A stretch of DNA of 64,000 nucleotides from Pseudomonadota bacterium (GCA_023388335.1 JAEWGL010000159.1:1-64000), one strand, 5' to 3'. Numbered from the stretch's first letter, positions 15,186 to 24,476 are shown. Notes: generated from the letters alone by a model not told the origin. Program-made: numbers and translations.

Positions 15186-16364
15186 TCAACGTTCGATCGC
15201 TAGCGCGACCCCTTGACCACCACCGATGCACAGGGTCGCCAGTCCTTTGCGAAGATCGCGCTTGTTCATCTCGTGCAGCAAGGTGACCAGCACCCGGCAG
15301 CCCGATGCCCCGATCGGATGGCCGAGGGCGATGGCCCCGCCGTTGACGTTGACCCGCTCGCTGCTCCAGCCCAGCTCCTGGCCGACAGCCAGCGCCTGGG
15401 CGGCGAAGGCTTCATTCGCTTCGATCAGCTCCAGTTCGTCAACGCTCCAGCCGGCTTTGTCCAGGCAACGGCGGGTGGCGGCGACCGGACCGATCCCCAT
15501 CACCGCCGGGTCCACGCCCGCGCTGGCGTAGGCCGCGATCCTGCCCAACACCGGCAGCCCGAGTGCCTGGGCCTTGTCGGCGCTCATTAGCAGCACCGCG
15601 GCGGCACCGTCGTTGAGAGTGGAGGCATTGCCGGCGGTAACACTGCCGTCCTTCTTGAAAGCGGCCCGCAGTGCGCCAAGGGATTGGGCGGTGGTTTCAT
15701 GGCGCGGCTGTTCATCGGTGTCGAAGACCAGCGGCTCGCCCTTTTTGCGGGGGATACTGATGGGCGTGATCTCATCCTTGAAGCGCCCGGATTCGATGGC
15801 AGCCTGGGCCTTGCGTTGAGACTCGGCGGCGAAGGTGTCCTGTGCCTCGCGGCTGATGCCGTAATGCGCCACCAGGTTTTCAGCCGTGATGCCCATGTGG
15901 TAGTCGTTGAAGGCATCCCACAGGCCGTCGCTGATCATGCTGTCGACCATCTGCGCATGCCCCATGCGCAAGCCGGTGCGGGCAGCAGGCATGACGTAGG
16001 GCGCCAGGCTCATGTTCTCTTGCCCGCCAGCGATGACCACCTCGGCATCGCCGCAGCGGATCGCCTGGACGCCCAAGTGCACGGCCTTGAGGCCCGAGCC
16101 GCAGACTTTGTTCAGCGTCAGCGCAGGGACGGCATAAGGCAAGCCGGCCTTGACGGCCGCTTGGCGCGCGGGGTTCTGGCCGGCACCGGCGGTCAACACC
16201 TGGCCGAGAATGACCTCGTCGACCTGCGCCGCGTCCAGCCCGGTCTGCTCCAGCAGGCGCTTGATCACCGCGGCCCCCAGGTCAACGGCAGGCACCGTGG
16301 CCAGCGCACCTTGGAAACTACCGATGGCGGTTCGGGTGGCGGCGACGACAACGACTTCTCTCAT
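15186..16364 (-). CDS. Acetyl-CoA acetyltransferase (thiolase)
   Basis: A 392-residue thiolase II that condenses two acetyl-CoA to acetoacetyl-CoA, or cleaves the reverse. The acylated Cys88 (LNKVCGSGLKA), the His in NGGAIALGHPIGASG and the second catalytic Cys in CIGGGQGVAL near the C-terminus are all present. The start has a good ribosome-binding site (AAGGAG). It stands alone, with no 3-hydroxyacyl-CoA dehydrogenase or CoA-transferase beside it. A biosynthetic (AtoB/PhaA-like) or short-chain degradative role cannot be separated from sequence alone. Confidence 0.92.
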   Translation of the reverse strand: MREVVVVAATRTAIGSFQGALATVPAVDLGAAVIKRLLEQTGLDAAQVDEVILGQVLTAGAGQNPARQAAVKAGLPYAVPALTLNKVCGSGLKAVHLGVQAIRCGDAEVVIAGGQENMSLAPYVMPAARTGLRMGHAQMVDSMISDGLWDAFNDYHMGITAENLVAHYGISREAQDTFAAESQRKAQAAIESGRFKDEITPISIPRKKGEPLVFDTDEQPRHETTAQSLGALRAAFKKDGSVTAGNASTLNDGAAAVLLMSADKAQALGLPVLGRIAAYASAGVDPAVMGIGPVAATRRCLDKAGWSVDELELIEANEAFAAQALAVGQELGWSSERVNVNGGAIALGHPIGASGCRVLVTLLHEMNKRDLRKGLATLCIGGGQGVALAIER

Positions 16365-16596
16365 GCTGTTTTCTCCTTGTTATGGATGACCGATAGCGGC
16401 GATCAGCATCGGCTGATTGGACTGTTTTGAGAAATTTGTTTTTCTTTGGGATTGATCAGGAATTCAAATTAATAATGGCAAAAGCTCCTACCCTCGCCGC
16501 GCGCTTTGCCGGCAAGCGCTCTGGTTAAGAACTCCCGGCGGGCCGGACGGGTCACAACTGAGTGCTTGCATCAAGGACCCTTCAAGGAGATCGTGG

Positions 16597-17646
16597 ATGC
16601 GCTATTCATTCAACCCGCTGTCAACCCATATCCGCTGCGTCAGCTTGGCCGCTACCCTGTTCGCGTGCCTGCCGCTGGCCCATGCCGACGACGTGCTGCT
16701 GGTCGGCAACAAAGCGGGCGCCAGCGTCTCGGCACTGGAAACGAAGGAAGGCAAGGAGCTGGTGCGCATACCGGTCGGCACCGGCCCCCACGAGGTCATC
16801 GTCGCCGGCAATGGCCAACTCGCGGTGGTCGGCAACTATGGCGCGCAAGCCGTGGCCAACAATAGCCTGAGCGTGATCGACTGGCCCTCGCGCACGGTCG
16901 TGCGCACCATTGACTTGGGCCAGGATTCACGTCCCCACGGTATTCGTTTCCTGCCGGATGACCAGCGCATCGTCGTCACCACCGAAGGCAGCGAGCGCCT
17001 GCTGCTGGTCGATCTCGTCCAGGGTAAGGTGCTCGAGCGCATCGAAGTCGGCGGCGGCAAGCCGCACATGGTCGCACTCTCGCCCAGCGCCGACCGCGCC
17101 TATGTTACCCACGTCGACAGCGGCAGTCTTTCGGTGGTGGACCTCACGCAGAACCGCAAGATCGCCTCCATCCCAACCGGCAACAGCACCGAAGGCATCG
17201 CGGTGAACCGGGCCGGTACCCAAGTGTGGGTCAGCAACCGCGAAGACAACGAAGTGGCCATCGTCGATGCCAAACGACTGGAGGTGGTCGAACGGATCAA
17301 GACCGGACTCTTTCCGATCCGGATCGTCATGACCCCAGACGATCAGTATGCGTTGGTCACCTGCGCCAAGTCGGCGGAGCTGGCGGTGATCGACGTGGTG
17401 GGCAAGCGCGAGATCAAGCGCATCGGTCTGGCCCGCGAGGGGGCGCACTATCGCCGCACCCTGCTCGGCGCCGAAGCGTTGCCGATCGGCGCGGTGGTAT
17501 CGCCGGATGGCAAACGTGCGTTCGTGGCCATCAGTGGCGCAGACAAGATCGCGGTGATCGATACCGCGACCTGGACCATCGAGGGCCACTGGGCGGCAGG
17601 GCCGGAGCCGGACGCCTTGGCGATCGTGCCGCAGAACGACGAATAA
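16597..17646 (+). CDS. Periplasmic YncE-like beta-propeller (YVTN repeat) protein
   Basis: A 349-residue exported protein with an N-terminal signal peptide (about residues 1-31, ending LPLAHADD). Seven or so YVTN/cytochrome d1-type propeller blades follow, with repeated units such as SLSVIDWPSRTVVRTIDLG, SLSVVDLTQNRKIASIPTG and KIAVIDTATWTIEGHW. Such proteins are structural or ligand-binding propellers, and some bind DNA or metals; no catalytic residue can be named. AAGGAG lies before ATG 16597. The gene stands alone, divergent from the thiolase. Confidence 0.82.
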   Translation: MRYSFNPLSTHIRCVSLAATLFACLPLAHADDVLLVGNKAGASVSALETKEGKELVRIPVGTGPHEVIVAGNGQLAVVGNYGAQAVANNSLSVIDWPSRTVVRTIDLGQDSRPHGIRFLPDDQRIVVTTEGSERLLLVDLVQGKVLERIEVGGGKPHMVALSPSADRAYVTHVDSGSLSVVDLTQNRKIASIPTGNSTEGIAVNRAGTQVWVSNREDNEVAIVDAKRLEVVERIKTGLFPIRIVMTPDDQYALVTCAKSAELAVIDVVGKREIKRIGLAREGAHYRRTLLGAEALPIGAVVSPDGKRAFVAISGADKIAVIDTATWTIEGHWAAGPEPDALAIVPQNDE

Positions 17647-17814
17647 CGCGATGGGTGAGGGGTGATGCTGATATCGAGGTGACAGGCACTGCCACCAGCT
17701 CCGACAGCAGCAGCCCGCCGATGAACCATTCTTCGTCAGGGATGTGTGCTGAACACTTGACCCAGAAGATAAATGGAGTCAGATGTCCATGCCGACATAA
17801 TGACAAGCTTCAAC

Positions 17815-18360
17815 CTATTTCACCCTTAATTTACCAAGCCTATAGATGCGGTAAGCTATAATGCCAGCGCTAACAAACAAGATAATGGCTAGAATTCCAA
17901 ATAACACCATTCCAATGATCACGCCTCGATTATTCATCAATACAACGTGTTCCGCCAACTGCGGATGGTACAAGATTTCGCCCTGCTCCGTAATCAACCG
18001 TCTCACGATGAATTGACCCGCAATCTCCTCAACATCTAGCAAAACCCGACTTCTGACTTTCAGATTCGCCGACTGGTACTGAGTCTTGCTGGAATAGATT
18101 GTTGAATGCTTGGGGGCTCCATCGGGCGCTCGGTATCTAACCGGAAAATAAAGCAATGAGCGATCATCACGCCAAGTTGTGCTTGCGCCACTGACCGCGC
18201 CTTCCACTCTAGACCATGCAGCCTGTACAGGGGGTAACGGCTCCCTCCAACCGAAAGGAAAAACCAGCATCAAGGAGATCATTCCGAAGCCTGACCAAAT
18301 CAGAACCGGAACGCGTTGCCGCTGATCGAGCATTCTCATTATCTCTATGAAAGGAAGCAT
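17815..18360 (-). CDS. Two-TM membrane protein, DUF3592-like; third gene of AT-rich operon
   Basis: A 181-residue protein with a membrane segment at about 18-36, a polar domain at about 40-140 and a second membrane segment at about 147-171, followed by a basic tail (YRIYRLGKLRVK). This arrangement resembles DUF3592-type proteins, whose function is unknown. Alternative start: ATG 18339. It is the last gene of a three-gene minus-strand set (19848 to 17815) of lower GC than the surroundings, 77 bases after the glycine-zipper gene. A membrane protein of this kind beside a hydrophobic, possibly membrane-active protein could be an immunity or accessory partner. That is inference only. Confidence 0.65.
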   Translation of the reverse strand: MLPFIEIMRMLDQRQRVPVLIWSGFGMISLMLVFPFGWREPLPPVQAAWSRVEGAVSGASTTWRDDRSLLYFPVRYRAPDGAPKHSTIYSSKTQYQSANLKVRSRVLLDVEEIAGQFIVRRLITEQGEILYHPQLAEHVVLMNNRGVIIGMVLFGILAIILFVSAGIIAYRIYRLGKLRVK

Positions 18361-18437
18361 ATGTCGTGCGCCACAAACGTTGCCTGAAGCCTTGACTGGC
18401 TGGCAAATACAATAACTAAATGGCTCAAGGCGAGACC

Positions 18438-19256
18438 TTACCTATATTTATCCTGCTGTGGCGCAATGCAACAAGCGTACTGATCCTGACCATTTACAGT
18501 TGCAATGCTTATATCCACCCTTCCAACCACATCAGGAAGCTGAGGAATTACCCCGGGCGGACCCATGGAACCTCCACCAAATGCCACCCCACCTGCTTCC
18601 GAGTCTGGAAAAGCACCAAAATTGGTACTATCCAATGTAACACTATTAGTATTGGGATCCCATTTCACAGCCGCAATCAGATTTGTGTAGTCGGCTGAAA
18701 TCCGGCTAACCGATACTAATTTCAGGTCTGGCGCCACCCATACGGCGTCGCCATAATAATTAATTTCCTCGGATTTCAGCGCCTGAAGGACAGGGGATAT
18801 TAAATTATTATATATACTCTGCGCCAATCCCGAATCATACACCCCGAACAATGTTGTTCCTATTGCGACTGCGGTAAGACCACCCGCCAAGCCTATAGCG
18901 CCACCCAAAAGCGCGAAGCCAGCTACAACGCCCGCAACATTACCTATCAAGCTTATATAGTCGCCAGACTTAAATGCCTCCCCAGACTTATATTCAGCCA
19001 CAATCTTCAAAAATGTAGTCGTGCCCGCCATGGTATTAGTCGAAATATTAAGAAAAGGCACAAACCCCACAGTGAGCTTAGTTACCGATATCACACCAGC
19101 AACCGCCGCCCCTGTTTGAGCGGTTTGATTAACCAATGTGAATCCAGTGCGATCGGTATTGAATTGATCCACCAAAGCCGAGGTAGCCCCAGCCTTCGAC
19201 ACCGGGCCAGAAACTTTTTCCACCACCCCGACAAATATTTCAACACGTTGACTCAT
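18438..19256 (-). CDS. Glycine-zipper hydrophobic protein of unknown function
   Basis: A 272-residue protein with no domain I recognise. There is no classical signal peptide. It has a hydrophobic stretch at about 48-72 and a longer one at about 100-140 packed with small residues in GxxxG-like spacing (NVAGVVAGFALLGGAIGLAG), as in glycine-zipper membrane-inserting proteins. A soluble C-terminal part (about 160-272) contains NYYGDAVWVAPDLKL, a Gly run at 221-230 and a terminal CC pair. It begins one base after the stop of the 2OG oxygenase gene, so the two are translationally coupled. Base composition is lower in GC than the neighbours: 24 of 60 bases are G or C in the line at 18781. Confidence 0.65.
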   Translation of the reverse strand: MSQRVEIFVGVVEKVSGPVSKAGATSALVDQFNTDRTGFTLVNQTAQTGAAVAGVISVTKLTVGFVPFLNISTNTMAGTTTFLKIVAEYKSGEAFKSGDYISLIGNVAGVVAGFALLGGAIGLAGGLTAVAIGTTLFGVYDSGLAQSIYNNLISPVLQALKSEEINYYGDAVWVAPDLKLVSVSRISADYTNLIAAVKWDPNTNSVTLDSTNFGAFPDSEAGGVAFGGGSMGPPGVIPQLPDVVGRVDISIATVNGQDQYACCIAPQQDKYR

Positions 19257-19257
19257 A

Positions 19258-19848
19258 TTACTTACATCCTTGTGTAGTAGTTTTGAAAGCTAGCGTTACT
19301 CGCAACTGATCACAACCGATTGCCGGCGATCGGGCACTATGCGGCATTTCCCCATTAAAAATTACAATCCGACCAGGCTTGGGCAAGACCGATGTCTCCA
19401 CGTTTTTCTTTTCATCATCATAAAAAACCAGCTCACCGCCCCAGGACGTAGCCCAGTGCTCGTTGCAGAAAACAACGACAGTATGCCCTGGCTCATCGGA
19501 GCGGTTATCGCGGTGAATAGGACTATCCTGACCAAAGGTTTGCCCGTTTGCGTACACTCCTAGTAACGTCGCACCAGGCAAGTACCTACTCTTAATACGC
19601 AGCCAGAAGGCGGAGATAAAACCCCACTGCTTGTTGTCAAGTAACTCCATCTCGCATGACTCCAATTCATTTTGCCGACTACCAGCAATGAAGCTATGCC
19701 AGCATGGTCGAGCGAACGGAGTCGAATTGACGGGCCGCCCAAATCTCCAGATTGGACCGGAGCATCTTTTTGCTATCTCAGCCTGCTCACTGGCTGTTAC
19801 GGCCTCATCAAGTATTTGTATGTCTTTTAACGAAAATATTGCACTCAT
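19258..19848 (-). CDS. 2-oxoglutarate/Fe(II)-dependent oxygenase, prolyl-hydroxylase-like
   Basis: A 196-residue P4Hc/SM-20-type dioxygenase. The facial triad is visible as His112-x-Asp114 (PIHRDNRSD) and His170 (GEMPHSARSP), with the 2OG-anchoring Arg183 (DQLRVTLAF). The characteristic WGGELVFYD strand sits at about 136-144. Enzymes of this fold hydroxylate peptide side chains or small molecules using O2, iron and 2-oxoglutarate. It is the first gene of the AT-rich three-gene operon and abuts the glycine-zipper gene with a one-base gap, so that protein is an attractive but unproven substrate. ATG 19848 (MSAIFSLKDI) is chosen; the ribosome-binding site is weak. Confidence 0.82.
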   Translation of the reverse strand: MSAIFSLKDIQILDEAVTASEQAEIAKRCSGPIWRFGRPVNSTPFARPCWHSFIAGSRQNELESCEMELLDNKQWGFISAFWLRIKSRYLPGATLLGVYANGQTFGQDSPIHRDNRSDEPGHTVVVFCNEHWATSWGGELVFYDDEKKNVETSVLPKPGRIVIFNGEMPHSARSPAIGCDQLRVTLAFKTTTQGCK

Positions 19849-20173
19849 TGAAAGTCCCACCAGGCCATGCGAAGGTGTGAAGCGAATTACATTATGGTTA
19901 TGCGAAAGCAAGCAGCAATTGGTGCAAAAAATTTAAAGCGATACCCGCGAACTTTCAATCAGAAAGCTATTCAATACATGCGCAGCGTTTCCGAACAGCA
20001 TGAAGTACGCGACCGACGTTGATGTAGGGCAATTCCTAGAAAGAAAAATGGGGGCCCAACTTGAGCGAACCAAAGTGCAGTTCAAGGAGCATGATTACTA
20101 TCGCTTGCCAGCAAACATGGCCACGGCACGCATGATTGAGGACGGTCAGGATCAAGCAGGGCCGGTATCCCGA
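19849..20173. other. Intergenic region upstream of the AT-rich operon
   Basis: About 325 bases, AT-rich at the left and presumably holding the operon's promoter (minus strand). Two short plus-strand frames look faintly protein-like: one of 42 codons from ATG 19893 (its initial residues MVMRKQAAIG), and one starting at 20000 (MKYATDVDVG). Neither has a ribosome-binding site. They could be remnants of a decayed gene; I cannot identify it. Confidence 0.45.
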
Positions 20174-20205
20174 GCTTGCCCTCTCCCCCACGGGAGAGAG
20201 CAAGC
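20174..20205. terminator. Strong stem-loop downstream of the MHS transporter gene
   Basis: GCTTGCcCTCTCCC (from 20174) pairs with GGGAGAGaGCAAGC (to 20205) around a four-base loop: 13 pairs with one mismatch. It lies seven bases past the stop of the minus-strand transporter. It is not followed by a T-run on the minus strand. Confidence 0.6.
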
Positions 20206-20212
20206 CGCTACC

Positions 20213-21889
20213 TCACTCGTGATTGATATCCCGGTCCTTGGTCTCCGGCAAGAAGAACGTGCCAAGCACCGCCGTCATCACAGCGATCACTATCGGGTAC
20301 CAGAGCCCGTAGTAGATATCCCCGGTAGCCGCGACCATGGCAAACGCCACCGTTGGCAGGAAGCCACCGAACCAGCCGTTACCGATGTGGTAGGGCAATG
20401 ACATCGAGGTGTAGCGGATGCGGGTCGGGAACAGCTCCACCAGCCAGGCAGCGATCGGACCGTAAACCATGGTCACGTAGATGACCAGGATGGTCAGCAG
20501 CAGGAGCACCATCGGGTAGTTGGTCTTGTTCGGGTCGGCCTTCTCGGGGTAACCGGCGTCCTTGAGGGCCGTCCCGAGGGTCGCGGTGAACGCGTCGTTC
20601 TGCACCTTGAGTTCAGCGGCAGGCATGGCGCTGCCTTCGAAGCTTTCGATCACCCTGTCGCCGATGCGCACCTGGGCCACGGCGCCCGGTTCGGCTTTCA
20701 CGTTGTCGTAGGGAATGGCGCGTCTTGCCAGCACCGTCTTGGCCAGATCGCAGGAGCTGGTGAATTTGGCCTTGCCGACCGGATCGAACTGGAACGAGCA
20801 CTGTTCGGGATCGGCGATCACCGTGACCGGATTGCGCGCCTGGGCGGCGAACACATCGGGGTTGCCGTACTCGGTCAGTGCCTTGAAGATCGGAAAGTAC
20901 GTGAGCGCCGCCAGGATGCAGCCGGCCATGATGATGCCCTTGCGGCCGATGCGATCGGAGAGGCTGCCGAAGATGACGAAGAACGGTGTGCCGATCAGCA
21001 AGGAGCCTGCGATCAGCAGGTTGGCGGTCTGCGGGTCGATCTTCAGAGTCTGCAGCAGGAAGAACAGCGCGTAGAACTGTCCCGTGTACCAGACCACGGC
21101 CTGTCCGGCGGTACCCCCGAGCAGCGACATGATCACCACCTTGAGGTTGTCCCAGCGGGCGAAAGATTCGGTCAGCGGCGCCTTGGAGGACTTGCCTTCA
21201 GCCTTCATCTTCTGGAACACCGGCGACTCGCTGAGCTGCAGCCGGATATAGACCGAGATCACCAGCAGCAGGATCGACAGCAGGAACGGAATTCGCCAGC
21301 CCCAGGCCTCGAAGTCTTCGGTACCGAGGATGGTGCGGCAGGCAAGGATCACCAACAGCGACATGAACAGGCCCAGGGTCGCGGTGGTCTGGATCCACGA
21401 GGTGAAGAAGCCCCGCTTGCCTGGCGGCGCATGCTCAGCCACGTAGGTGGCCGCGCCGCCGTATTCACCGCCCAAGGCCAGGCCCTGCAGCAGGCGCAAG
21501 GTGATCAGGATGATCGGCGCCGCCACGCCGATGGTCGCGTAGCTGGGTAGTAGGCCCACCACGGCGGTGGAGATGCCCATGATCACGATGGTGATGAGGA
21601 ACGTGTATTTACGCCCGATCATGTCGCCCAGGCGGCCGAACACGATGGCCCCGAAGGGCCGCACGGCGAAGCCCGCGGCGAACGCCAGCAGGGCGAAGAT
21701 GAAGGCCGTGGTCTCGTTGACACCGGCGAAGAAGTGCTTCGCGATGATGGCCGCGAGTGAGCCATAGAGATAGAAGTCGTACCACTCGAACACCGTGCCC
21801 AAGGACGAGGCAAAGATGACCTTGCGCTCCTCCTTGGTTATGCCTCGTTTGGGCGAGCTGCCCGTGGATGTACTGTCGATTGCGGCCAT
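20213..21889 (-). CDS. MFS transporter, metabolite:H+ symporter (MHS) family, with large insert
   Basis: A 558-residue inner-membrane transporter of the KgtP/ProP/ShiA-type MHS family. Family motifs are visible: TVFEWYDFYLYGSLA (about 32-46), the loop 2-3 motif GRLGDMIGRK (85-94), LRLLQGLALGGEYGGA (131-146) and SLSDRIGRKG (309-318). It is longer than the usual 430-450 residues because of an insert at about 335-455, between membrane helices 8 and 9, probably periplasmic. The insert carries two cysteines (C364, C380) that could form a disulfide. GGAGAAGACA precedes the ATG. Substrate unknown; probably an organic acid or betaine-like solute. Confidence 0.88.
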   Translation of the reverse strand: MAAIDSTSTGSSPKRGITKEERKVIFASSLGTVFEWYDFYLYGSLAAIIAKHFFAGVNETTAFIFALLAFAAGFAVRPFGAIVFGRLGDMIGRKYTFLITIVIMGISTAVVGLLPSYATIGVAAPIILITLRLLQGLALGGEYGGAATYVAEHAPPGKRGFFTSWIQTTATLGLFMSLLVILACRTILGTEDFEAWGWRIPFLLSILLLVISVYIRLQLSESPVFQKMKAEGKSSKAPLTESFARWDNLKVVIMSLLGGTAGQAVVWYTGQFYALFFLLQTLKIDPQTANLLIAGSLLIGTPFFVIFGSLSDRIGRKGIIMAGCILAALTYFPIFKALTEYGNPDVFAAQARNPVTVIADPEQCSFQFDPVGKAKFTSSCDLAKTVLARRAIPYDNVKAEPGAVAQVRIGDRVIESFEGSAMPAAELKVQNDAFTATLGTALKDAGYPEKADPNKTNYPMVLLLLTILVIYVTMVYGPIAAWLVELFPTRIRYTSMSLPYHIGNGWFGGFLPTVAFAMVAATGDIYYGLWYPIVIAVMTAVLGTFFLPETKDRDINHE

Positions 21890-22133
21890 TGTCTTCTCCG
21901 TCTTGTTCTTGTAGGCCGGAGTACCCCACTACTTCACCTGCCGCACCCTGGCCCTAGGGCTGATGTCATCGGATTACGGATTGCACGAAAGCATGGAACA
22001 GACTGACGGCCCCGCATTGCTGCGAGGTCTCTTGAAGCATAATCGTGATCGGGCAGATATCCACTCGCCATCACCTCAAGGCTGACAGTGGCTTCGGGGC
22101 CGCTGCGCTGAGCGTTGCAGCGGCTCGATCTTT

Positions 22134-23021
22134 TCAGCCCGCAGCTTGCTCGGCAAACCAGCTCAGCACCGCTGGCCACGCGGGATGGCTAGCGGCGGTG
22201 GGTTGCGGGCAGAGGGCGTAGACGCCGCCGGTCTTCAGCGGGGCGCCAAAAGGGACGATCACTACGCCGCGATCGATCGACTCGGCGGCGAGGGTGAGGT
22301 CGGTCATGGCGACGCCGAGGCCGCGGGCCGCGGCATCCAGGGCGAGTTCGTCAAGGTTGAAGGGGATGTGCCGGTAGTCCTCCAGCGCCTTGCCGCCATT
22401 GGCGGCCAACCATTCGATCCAGGCCTGCTTGTCGGTCGAGCGGTGCAGCAGCGCGAACCGCACCAGGTCGTCCATCGACGCCAGCGGCGGGTTGGCGCCG
22501 CCAAGGCCTGGCGCGCATACCGGCACCAGCGATTCTTCGAACAGCGTCAGGCAGCCCGGTGCGTCGGGGGGTTGGGGCAGGTAGAGGATGTAGGCATCGC
22601 TGTCGCTGGCAGGCTCCACCACCTCGGTGGCAACGGTTTCAATGGACAAGGCGACGTCCGGGTGACGCAGGTAGAAATCACTGAGCTTGGGCAGTAACCA
22701 GCGCACCGCCAGCGACACATGCATGCGAATACGCAAGGGGCGCTGCTGCGGGGAAAGTCGCTCCTGCAGCGTTTGCAACTGTTCGAGGATGCTCCGGGCA
22801 CTGGCCAACACCTGCTCGCCCTCCGGCGTGAGCTGAAGACTGCGGCTGTTGCGCAGGAACAGGGCCACGCCGAAATGGCTTTCCAGTTGCTGGATCTTCC
22901 GGCTCACCGCACTTTGCGTCAGGCAGAGCCGGTGCGCCGCCTGGGTGAAGCTGGCGGCGCGTGCAACTTCCACTAGCGCCTGCAAGCCTTGCATCGAGGG
23001 AACGTGGCGAGTCTTGTCCAT
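22134..23021 (-). CDS. LysR family regulator (GcvA-like)
   Basis: A 295-residue LysR-type regulator. The N-terminal helix-turn-helix reads ARAASFTQAAHRLCLTQSAVSRKIQQLE (residues about 18-45), followed by the linker helix and a type 2 periplasmic-binding-like effector domain. MHVSLAVRWLLPKL near residue 100 is typical of the GcvA/AmpR branch. It is divergent from the FAD oxidoreductase gene (start 23175), with 153 bases between them. That is the standard arrangement for a LysR activator and its target. Confidence 0.9.
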   Translation of the reverse strand: MDKTRHVPSMQGLQALVEVARAASFTQAAHRLCLTQSAVSRKIQQLESHFGVALFLRNSRSLQLTPEGEQVLASARSILEQLQTLQERLSPQQRPLRIRMHVSLAVRWLLPKLSDFYLRHPDVALSIETVATEVVEPASDSDAYILYLPQPPDAPGCLTLFEESLVPVCAPGLGGANPPLASMDDLVRFALLHRSTDKQAWIEWLAANGGKALEDYRHIPFNLDELALDAAARGLGVAMTDLTLAAESIDRGVVIVPFGAPLKTGGVYALCPQPTAASHPAWPAVLSWFAEQAAG

Positions 23022-23174
23022 GCGTTTTCCGAATAGCTGAATGAGTTTATAACGTTGGTAGCCGCGGCCCAGCCCCTATAGATTCTAGCCGTAGCTTTAC
23101 GCCAGCACCAAGTAATCATGCTCGTACCGCATACCAATGACGCTGGCGCAGTGGCCGTCGAATCGAGGTGAACC

Positions 23175-24476
23175 ATGGAAAATGTATGTGGCTGGATCGC
23201 GCAAGCGGGCAGCGCCGCCGCCCGCCCGCGGCTGAGCGGCTCGCAACAGGCCGATTGGCTGGTCATCGGCGCCGGCATCACCGGGCTGAGCGCAGCCCAT
23301 GCCCTGGCGGACATGCACCCAGGGGCACGCATCGTCGTCGTCGACCGGCAACGTGCGGCGCAGGGCGCGTCGGCGCGCAATTCCGGCTTCGTCGTGGCCC
23401 ATGAGTTGCCCACCGACGACGACTGGGTCAACCGTCCGGGGTTCGCCGACTTCGAGATGGACACCTCGATCTCACAGGCCGCCAACGAGGAAGTGCGCCA
23501 GCGCATCGCCCGGCACCGCATCGAATGCGATTTTCGCGATTCCGGCTATTTTTTTGCGGTCAACGACCCTGCCAAGCTGACGCACATCGAGGCGAAGCTG
23601 GAAACCCTGCGGGCCGTGGGCGCCACCGCGCACTGCCTGGAGGGGCAAGCGCTGGAAACCAAGCTAGGTACCGGTCATTACCAGGCCGCGATCTGGTGCG
23701 GTAATGGCAATGCCCTGCTGCAACCGGCGAAGTACGTCAAGGGCCTGCTCGACGCACTGCCACAGAACGTTACCCTCTATGAAGACACCGAGATCACGGC
23801 CTTGCAGCGCGCGGGTAAAGGACGGTTTCGCGCCCAGGGCAGCGACGGCAGCATCGAGGCGCGACAGGTCTTGGTGTGCCTGAACGCCTTCATCCCGCGC
23901 GTGGGCGTCAAAGGCAGCGGCACCTTCGCCATGGAGCTGAGCGCCAGCCTCACCCGTGCGTTGAGCGACGAAGAGTTTGCCGCAATCGGCGCGGTGCAGC
24001 CCTGGGGCGTGCTATCCACCCGCCCGCTCGGGGCGACGGTGCGCTTGACCCCGGACCGTCGCGTGATGATTCGCAACACCGCGGAGTACCGTAACCGGGA
24101 CTTTTCCGCCAGCGAGTTGCAGCAGCGTCGAGCGCGCCATGTGCACGGCTTGCAGCGACGTTTCCCATGGCTGGGCGAACAGGACATCGCTTACACCTGG
24201 AGCGGCCACCTGAGTGCTTCGCGCTCCGGGCAACCCTACTTTGCCAGGGTCGAGGACGGCGTGTTCGCCGTGGCCGGTTGCAATGGCTCCGGGGTCGCGC
24301 GCGGCACGCTGTGGGGGCGACTGCTCGCCGAACTGGCCTCAGGCGCCAGCTCTCCCCTGCTCACCTCGGTCATGGCCAGGGCACAGCCGGGCTGGCTACC
24401 GCCCAAACCCCTGCTCGACCTCGGCGCGCTGTTTCGCATGCGCCTGGAGACGCTCAGGGCCCGGACCGAAACCTAG
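23175..24476 (+). CDS. FAD-dependent amine oxidoreductase (DAO family), copy 1
   Basis: A 433-residue flavoprotein of the DAO family, most like gamma-glutamylputrescine oxidoreductase (PuuB-like). The FAD-binding Rossmann motif is at about 29-50 (WLVIGAGITGLSAAHALAD). It is followed by ASARNSGFVV and a C-terminal FAD contact region FAVAGCNGSGVARGTLWG. GAGGTGAACC precedes the ATG. It is followed 50 bases later by a polyamine-type binding protein gene, and is probably activated by the divergent LysR. Oxidation of a polyamine or modified amine is inferred from family and neighbour. A paralogue lies at 30817-32136. Confidence 0.85.
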   Translation: MENVCGWIAQAGSAAARPRLSGSQQADWLVIGAGITGLSAAHALADMHPGARIVVVDRQRAAQGASARNSGFVVAHELPTDDDWVNRPGFADFEMDTSISQAANEEVRQRIARHRIECDFRDSGYFFAVNDPAKLTHIEAKLETLRAVGATAHCLEGQALETKLGTGHYQAAIWCGNGNALLQPAKYVKGLLDALPQNVTLYEDTEITALQRAGKGRFRAQGSDGSIEARQVLVCLNAFIPRVGVKGSGTFAMELSASLTRALSDEEFAAIGAVQPWGVLSTRPLGATVRLTPDRRVMIRNTAEYRNRDFSASELQQRRARHVHGLQRRFPWLGEQDIAYTWSGHLSASRSGQPYFARVEDGVFAVAGCNGSGVARGTLWGRLLAELASGASSPLLTSVMARAQPGWLPPKPLLDLGALFRMRLETLRARTET

